This document shows positions 39,216-45,086 of a DNA stretch of 45,086 nt, one piece after another. Both the position numbers and the translations under genes were made by a program. The DNA is from Acanthaster planci (lineage: Eukaryota; Echinodermata; Asteroidea; Valvatida; Acanthasteridae), in contig NW_019091454.1 in the NCBI RefSeq assembly GCF_001949145.1, positions 952,327 to 997,412 on the forward strand. The letters are read 5' to 3'. Within the stretch, counting starts at the first letter, position 1, and the number at the start of each line of letters is the position of its first letter. The notes under the pieces are model-generated. The model saw only the letters and a list, made by a program, of their open reading frames with translations, made no database searches and was not told where the DNA came from.

Positions 39216-39746
39216 CTACATCTGCTTCGGTAACGGCAGGGAAAATAAATCATGCGCACATCTGTCATCAAGAAAGTGTTCAAATATTGCCGTTCTGACG
39301 TGCTGTCTCAGCTTTAGATCTCTCTTTATGAACACGACTCTCGGTATAGACCGTTTCGACATTGTATTACAGTTACGTGTGCTTGTAATCTCGTGAACGT
39401 AACCAAGTATTTGGCTCCAGATGCCATCGCTATCATCCATCCTCAGGAATATCCCTCTAACCATCGTCAATCCGTCAAGGCTCTCAAATGACTCAAATGG
39501 ATGGCCCATGAGACTGGCCACCACATTCAGCATGCAGCCAACGGCGGTGAGAAACACATTGGTCCCTATAAGATTGACAGCTACTACCAGTCGAATGGAT
39601 TGAAAACCATACTCGAATTTCACGGTTGTCTCCATCATGGGCACGCTTGCACTGTCAAACATTTGCACTCGATGTAATAAACAGTGACGTGCGTGTAAAG
39701 AAATAACAATTGCGCGCACCATGTGCGGGTAATACATTTTTAGCAT
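39216..39746 (-). pseudogene. Unknown 176-codon frame, weakly sugar-transporter-like
   Basis: A long minus-strand frame. Its centre reads NLIGTNVFLTAVGCMLNVVA, SLMGHPFESFESLDGLTMVR and GIFLRMDDSDGIWSQILGYV, then HEITSTR. Spacing of a hydrophobic segment, S-F-E-x-L, R-G and a Y-V-x-E-I-x-x-x-R end is reminiscent of the third and fourth membrane segments of facilitative sugar transporters (SLC2/GLUT). Charged residues inside the second segment, and the lack of flanking exons, argue for a decayed exon or chance. Transport would be across the plasma membrane if real. Confidence 0.25.
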
Positions 39747-42384
39747 GTGAAAGAATCGTGGCTTTTTTGTTCTTTTTTGTCGATGATTGTTTCACGAATA
39801 TAATTGAACTGGCTGGACGAAATAAAACAAAAGGTCCGTGGATGTGTATGTGAATGAAGACATTAACAATTACATCCGAGAGCGTGGGAGCAATGTTTGA
39901 GTAGGTTTGCCATTTCTGCGTGGTTGGGGCCAAACAATGTACCATGTAATTTGTATCAAAGCAGTGAAAAGTTTGCGGCTCAAGTGCAAGGGACATCGTA
40001 AAAAGTGGGAATGTCGATTGATTTGATACTTTGTGCCAAACGCTTCTTTCTTCTGGCTTGTTTTCAAACTATAACAGTTTTGAAAAACAAATTATGTTTA
40101 ACAATTTCATAAATGTCTACACACTTGAAGTTAAATATTTATGGATTTTTTGCATTCATATAAAGTCTAAATTTCGAATCGAATGCGAAATGGAAAAAAC
40201 GTAAGACTTATGGGACTCCAGTCCAGATGGAAAACAAAATCATGACTTCATCTAAACCTTACAGGGATATTCACACAGTCCAAACACCAGTCACCACACT
40301 CAAAAAGTCTTTCAAGATTACGTAACTGTAGGCTGATTTGGGGCTGAAATCGAGAGGTAAACACTACCGTCGTGTCCTTTATCTCTGCTTCTTTTATGAA
40401 CTGGGAATACAACGGAATTGTAAGGTGAATAGGGTACGGTTTGTAAGGTATCGTGGTCGGGGATGAGGGTGACGCTTTCTTAACACTGCACACTGTATGC
40501 ACTTGCATGAACTCTGACGTGCATAAATACGGTAAAGTGTTAACTTCTTAGTGAAAGGAACCAGTTGTTTTGGCACAGCTTGAAAACTTTGGAGCAATAA
40601 GGTGCTACACCCCTGCAGGAAATTTAATGTGGAAAAAACGCTCGAATGTCTGACCCTCCTGCTGCATGCTGGACATCTCCGATCAGACTTGTTGTCCAGT
40701 TGTTAACGACCACTGATGACTCACACCATGACGTCACGTAATCGCCCATTGAGTATACGAAGGCTATTGTATCTTCGCGCAATGGAGACACCCTTTTTGC
40801 ATCGAAGGTGGGCTCCTGCATAAGTTTGTGTGTACATACGTTTCGGTGACTATACATGTAGTGCTCGATTCTCGTTCGTACTTTTAGTGTTAAAAGCACA
40901 CACATACGTTGTGCGTGACATAAAAGCATACCGAGTACACAGTTATGTAAAAGCAAGAAAGTACTTACGCTGCATAAAACAAAACGGATACAACGTTAGT
41001 ATTGAAAACGAAACCAGGTCAACAGATGTTTCACCATGATTACACCAAACTTGCGGTTGTTCAGTGTTAAGAAGTTTAATCTTATATAAACAATTATATT
41101 TTTGTCATTGGTGTTGGGATCCCTTTTAAAAAACCTTCATTGTTTTATGAGGGATTAAATTTACACACAGAGTTCTGTATATACATTTTTGCAGATTCGT
41201 AACTAGTATAAAGAAATCTTACCTTTTTCTATTGAGCTTATCATATCAATCACACAACCTACCATAGTGGTACCATCCAGTATTTATTGACACCGTCACT
41301 ATCCCCTCACAAATTTCCTATACCCCTGCAGGAAATGGAATATTCCCGTTCCTCATTTTATGTTAATGAGGGTCACGTGGGGCCAAACCGGACTTCTGAT
41401 TGGTCGAGAGCTCGTCAACGAGAGGCAAAATATCCTGGTTAGACGGGCTTCACTACTCTGACAGTACAGCGTTGAGTTCCACATTTAATTCCATCCATTA
41501 TGTGGACTAACATGCGGTATTCTGCTTCCAGATTGGAGGATGGAAGCATACTGATGATATAGGAAAGAACTTCTATGCCGTTTTTGACGACACAGATGGG
41601 GTCAGCAACTTTAAAGATTTTACAAGAAAATATTGACTCATTATGTAATATAAGCGGGCTTTGTTGCGACCACTCCAGGAGGTTGTCCATCAAGTGGCAA
41701 AGGCATTACAGTTCCTAGACCTCTGTTTTTCCGGGACTGTACTTTAACGGGATGGTACCTACATAGTTGTCTCCAACGAAATCGACTCAAGTAAAAGTGC
41801 CAATCCCCATTACCTTGTTCAACACCCTGTCGCAGAACTCCCAGACACTTCTGCAGTTTTTGCCCTGTACTGCATGAGATTCAATATCATACTCAGTTCA
41901 ACAACCAACAGTGACACTGTGGATTTTGCATGAGAGGCTGGAGCTTGAGGTAGGGTTTGAGATGACTTTTTGACTGAAGACAGTCCTGCAATACCAGTTA
42001 TGGGAGTCTGAGACCAGATTGGAGAATAGACTACGACTGAGAAGGGTACTGCTGCTGCGACAATGATGGGAGGTTAAGGAAGGGTCGAAGAAGACTGACC
42101 CTGCTGCATCAGTTAAGGGAGGTTGAGAACTTATCTTCAGCCGAGGAAAGATGCTCGATTTGGGGGTTTGATGCATTTTACCATCATTTGCAAAAGCTGG
42201 CAGCGTGATTTTGGGCTCATATTCTATAACTCTGACAACCTCATTTCTGCGATAGCAACCACCACTTTGAGGTTCTGTACCAGTTTCTGATCCTCTCTAG
42301 GTGATAAACACAGGATGACATTGATGTTTTTGGAGGCACTGATGGGAAGTAAGAGGGACTCTCTTGGTTAGCTTGGCTGTTAAG
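39747..42384. other. Mostly non-coding
   Basis: No gene I can support. Short open frames (for example 40624-40956 and 41439-41693, minus) lack recognisable domains; the latter could be a distant piece of the repeat-family ORF at 42385-43011. The motif ACCCCTGCAGGAAAT occurs at about 40610 and 41323. Confidence 0.4.
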
Positions 42385-43011
42385 TCAACGTTGCGCATAG
42401 GCGCTCTGATACATGCCTATGGTAAAGACTCTACCTTCAGCCTCAATAGTCCCAAGCAATCTCGACATTTCATCTTCTCTCCCCATCAGCTGGCCGTTAT
42501 TGATGTACCTCAAATTCTTTGGGACATTGCCAAAGGGGTTAAAGGTCGGCTCGATCATGGCTACAAGCTTCTCAACATCAGACTTGAAATTCCTCTGGAA
42601 TGCATCATAGCCTTCATGGTGTTGATGGTAGCCAGCTGAAGGGCAAGTGGTCTTGCTGTATTTGCTTTCATACTCCTGAGTGATCCTGAAAAGCTCAGGT
42701 GCCAACACGTTCCATCGCATTGCCATTGTCGTTTTTATTAAGTAGGTCAAGTCCTCCATGTGCAGACTTTACTGGAGCATTGTTCTGCTCGTGCGCCTGA
42801 CCAAGGCGATTGACGAATTCAAGCGATTTGACTTTGTTACCACAAAGTCCCCCTGCAGAAACTCCTCAAATACTGATGGCGATGTCCTCTCAAGTCGTAG
42901 TACTATAGTTGCAGTGGTTCGTGATGAGAATGAGAATGGCATTAAACCCTGCAGCGCAGCGAAGTGGGTCAGAAAGTCCCGCTGTCTTTGGGAACTAATG
43001 GAAGGAAGCAA
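42385..43011 (-). pseudogene. Decayed repeat-family ORF (multicopy invertebrate family)
   Basis: Two minus-strand frames. 43011-42769 reads MLPSISSQRQRDFLTHFAAL, then RTSPSVFEEFLQGDFVVTKS. 42759-42385 follows with MAMRWNVLAPELFRITQEYE, HEGYDAFQRNFKSDVEKLVA, PTFNPFG and LRYINNGQLMGREDEMSRLL. The E-F-L-x-G-x-F-V-V, R-W, D-V-x-K-L and N-P-F landmarks remind me of a multicopy, probably transposon-linked, uncharacterised protein family of invertebrates. No catalytic function can be assigned. Break near 42760. Confidence 0.4.
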
Positions 43012-43047
43012 AGTTTCTCAAAATGCAGTACAAAATTCCAGAACTGT

Positions 43048-43560
43048 GTAAAAAGTTACAATCTTTCCCTCATTAATACAGTTATTAATTAGCTAATTAT
43101 CTAATTGATCCTAGGGTCTCAGAAGTTTGGACTTAATACCAAAAATTGTGTGTATTGAAAAAAGTGACAGTTTAGTCTTGGTCCCATTGTTCTAGAATGT
43201 ACGGTTAACAAGATATGATTTTGCCCTAATTAACATTAATTAGCCAATTATGTAATTGGTCCCTTGTCTGGGAAGTCTGGACACGCTACAAAAGTTGTTT
43301 ATATTGAGCAGAGTGATAGTTTACTCTTGGTCCCATTGTTCTAGGACCTTTTAATCAAAAGTTACAATTTACCAAATTATCACTAATTAGCTAATTATCT
43401 AATTGATCCAAATTTCTGAGAAGTTTGGACTGTGCATAAAAGATGTTCGCATTGAGGAGGCTAACAATCTAGTCTTGGTCAAATTGTTCTGCGACCTACA
43501 TTTCAGAAGTTACAGTTTTACCCTAAGTAAGGCCTTAATTGGTTAATTAGGTCTAATTAA
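43048..43560. repeat. ~150-bp tandem satellite, 3+ units
   Basis: The block ATTAATTAGCTAATTATCTA with AATTGATC, then AGAAGTTTGGAC, recurs from 43084, 43235 and 43382, with a weaker copy near 43531; the period is 147-151 bp. Each unit also has GTCTTGGTCCCATTGTTCT and AAGTTACA...TTACC. Confidence 0.85.
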
Positions 43561-44700
43561 TGGCCGGCTAGAATTTGTCTCCCGCCCTAAATTTGATCCT
43601 GGCATCATTCTTAACCTTTTGTGAGATTTGAACATAATGAGTCTTAATGCAAGACATTGAAATTTTTTAACGCTAAGAGCTCCTAGTAGAAGTTTTTTGT
43701 ATTTTCATTTAAATCTCTTGCTCACTCATCGGTCAAACAATGATGTCCAGAGATTGTATCGGCGTTTGTAGTCCAGATGCTACGAAATCCTTTGTTTTCT
43801 CTACACCTTCGGGCTAAAGTAGGATCGATGAGACGGCCGAGATTATACGCTCTCTTTGTTGTGCTTATATAACAATACGCATATTTTATTTGTAATTTCG
43901 ACCTCATCGTTGTTAGCTTGGGGTCTCAGGGGATCAGGAATGAAAATAATAAACTATGCGTATACTGGACAAAGTGCGACTCATCCACGCTTCCGTTGAG
44001 AATGTGAGAGGCAATACGAGCAATTCACAATAGTGCATCTCCGAGACTTTGCAAGGCGTTGACCAATCACGATGCGTAAAATCTGTCGACCCAATGCGCG
44101 TTTGGAACTTGGGCCGACAGATTTCGTGCGTTGTAATTGGTAAACCAGTTGTAAACTCTTGGAGGCGCACTGTTGTGAATCGCCCGTATAGAAACAAGTA
44201 GACAAATTAGATTGAGATATTTTAAATTCAGAAGGAAATAGTGTGTTCATCAGTGCTATGGAAGTGCCTAGCTAGATATGTAGGTCAATGAATGACAAAA
44301 TAGTTCTGCCGATTCAGCAGGTTCAGCAGTAGGCGTAGGAGAGTTCTGGATCAGCATTACCCTCCTCTACATACCCAACCCACTCAACCGGGACTTCCCC
44401 CACCCTCCAGACCAACTCCCTGGGACTCTTCTCAACCCTCGGGATTCCGCCCAACCCCGGGGAATAGATCGCCTAGCGACGACATGTCGCGACATCTCAC
44501 AAAAGGGGCCAGATTTCCCCTAACCGAAAACTCTGAAAAAAAATTCCAAGATATCTCTAGAAGTAAATGGGTTTAACTTTTGCCACTAAATTTGATTATC
44601 CCCGCATGCACAGGACCAGAGAACTGAACTCAGGGACAGGCGGACACTCGCATTCTAACTTTTGTGTCGATTGGCTTGAGCAGCCGTTTATTGAACTTGA
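43561..44700. other. Non-coding
   Basis: No gene supported. Contains the imperfect inverted repeat at 44063-44140. Confidence 0.4.
44063..44140. repeat. Imperfect 25-bp inverted repeat
   Basis: 44063-44087 (CCAATCACGATGCGTAAAAT...) pairs with 44116-44140 (...GTGCGTTGTAATTGG), about 20 of 25 positions matching, loop 28 bp. Possibly a small MITE end or an unrelated palindrome. Confidence 0.6.
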
Positions 44701-44713
44701 CACAGTTCAGGTT

Positions 44714-45000
44714 GTTCCCGCCCGAAGCTGGTGACGTGGAACTGCAAAAACTACATTGCGCACAATCAAAGTATAGCTACTCAGCCATACATGGAAATAG
44801 TTCCCGCCCGAAGCTGGTGACGCGGAACTGCAAGTATATCAGCAAAAGTACCGGTACTATGGCAATCAGCAAACGTCAGCAATTGTTCCCGCCCGAGCCT
44901 GGTGACGCAGAACAGCAACTCATATCGGCAAATACATAGAGCTATCAGCAAAATTGTATGAAAAGCAATTATCACGTCAGCATTTGTTTCCGCCCAAAGC
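44714..45000 (+). repeat. Spaced repeat array: GTTCCCGCCCGAAGCTGGTG motif, 4 copies
   Basis: A ~34-bp motif beginning GTTCCCGCCCGAAGCTGGTG and ending GACGYGGAACTGCAA starts at 44714, 44800, 44885 and (degenerate, truncated) 44985. The first two copies differ at one base in that span; the third has GAGCC for GAAGC and GCAGAACAGC. Spacing is 86, 85 and 100 bp, and the intervening 50-65 bp do not match one another apart from short TCAGCAA runs. The motif has a dyad, GTTCC...GGAAC. The array may continue past the window. Confidence 0.8.
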
Positions 45001-45086
45001 ACATGGAGCGGTAAATTAATTTTGGAATGTACCTGCTCAATACAAAGCCTTCGATATGCAAATTCAAACAGCAATTACAACTGGCA

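Noticed and set aside
42043-42176. Serine-rich minus-strand ORF (41898-42176) as a real gene
   Set aside because: Low-complexity residues, no start context and no recognisable domain.
44714-45000. CRISPR array
   Set aside because: The layout is similar, but spacers are 50-65 bp and uneven, only three to four repeats are seen, no cas genes exist, and the window is clearly eukaryotic.

Overview
The window looks like accessory, transposon-rich DNA from a metazoan, probably an aquatic invertebrate. It has spliced exons with GT/AG borders, a polyadenylation signal, AT-rich non-coding stretches, and DIRS, BEL/Pao, LINE and Polinton/Maverick-type elements side by side. There is no sign of prokaryotic gene organisation. 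Nearly every long reading frame belongs to a mobile element, and most are broken by frameshifts and stops.

Region 1 (1-14.3 kb, + strand): two exons (5156-5235 and 13961-14108) join in phase and appear to be the last two coding exons of a host gene resembling COG6, a Golgi tethering-complex subunit. The 8.7-kb intron between them, and the DNA upstream, carry three co-oriented DIRS-like retrotransposons. A (1-3.8 kb) has gag, RT, RNase H and tyrosine recombinase remnants. B (6.4-8.75 kb) has lost the RT. C (about 11-13.2 kb) has lost the recombinase. All three end in the same non-coding module: two boxes about 250 bp apart, each next to a GAGACTC/GAGTC-type hairpin. C carries a small MITE, and a LINE endonuclease fragment lies between B and C.

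Region 2 (16-28.3 kb): the relic of a Polinton/Maverick (adintovirus-like) element, split in two. The left part (16.07-18.87 kb) holds a broken double-jelly-roll capsid gene (-), two small virion-type genes and a broken integrase (+). The right part (about 24.8-28.26 kb) holds an intact HNH/zinc-finger protein, a row of small membrane-protein-like genes and a striking Cys-x2-Cys repeat protein. Between them lie a tyrosine recombinase + SGNH hydrolase element (Ngaro-like), an assembly gap, minisatellites, and a repeat interrupted by a 1.25-kb insertion with short terminal inverted repeats. An uninterrupted copy of that repeat lies 6.4 kb further on. DNA polymerase, packaging ATPase and protease genes of the Polinton were not seen.

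Region 3 (28.26-37.8 kb): two BEL/Pao LTR retrotransposon pol regions in opposite orientations (28.27-29.87 kb +; 35.84-31.83 kb -), then a decayed multicopy integrase-domain gene (37.76-36.49 kb -).

Region 4 (37.8-45.1 kb): a palindromic MITE, a copy of an 86-bp repeat inverted relative to one at 21.6 kb, a possible sugar-transporter-like exon remnant, a decayed repeat-family ORF, a ~150-bp satellite, and an array of ~34-bp repeats with unrelated 50-65-bp spacers that resembles a CRISPR in layout only.
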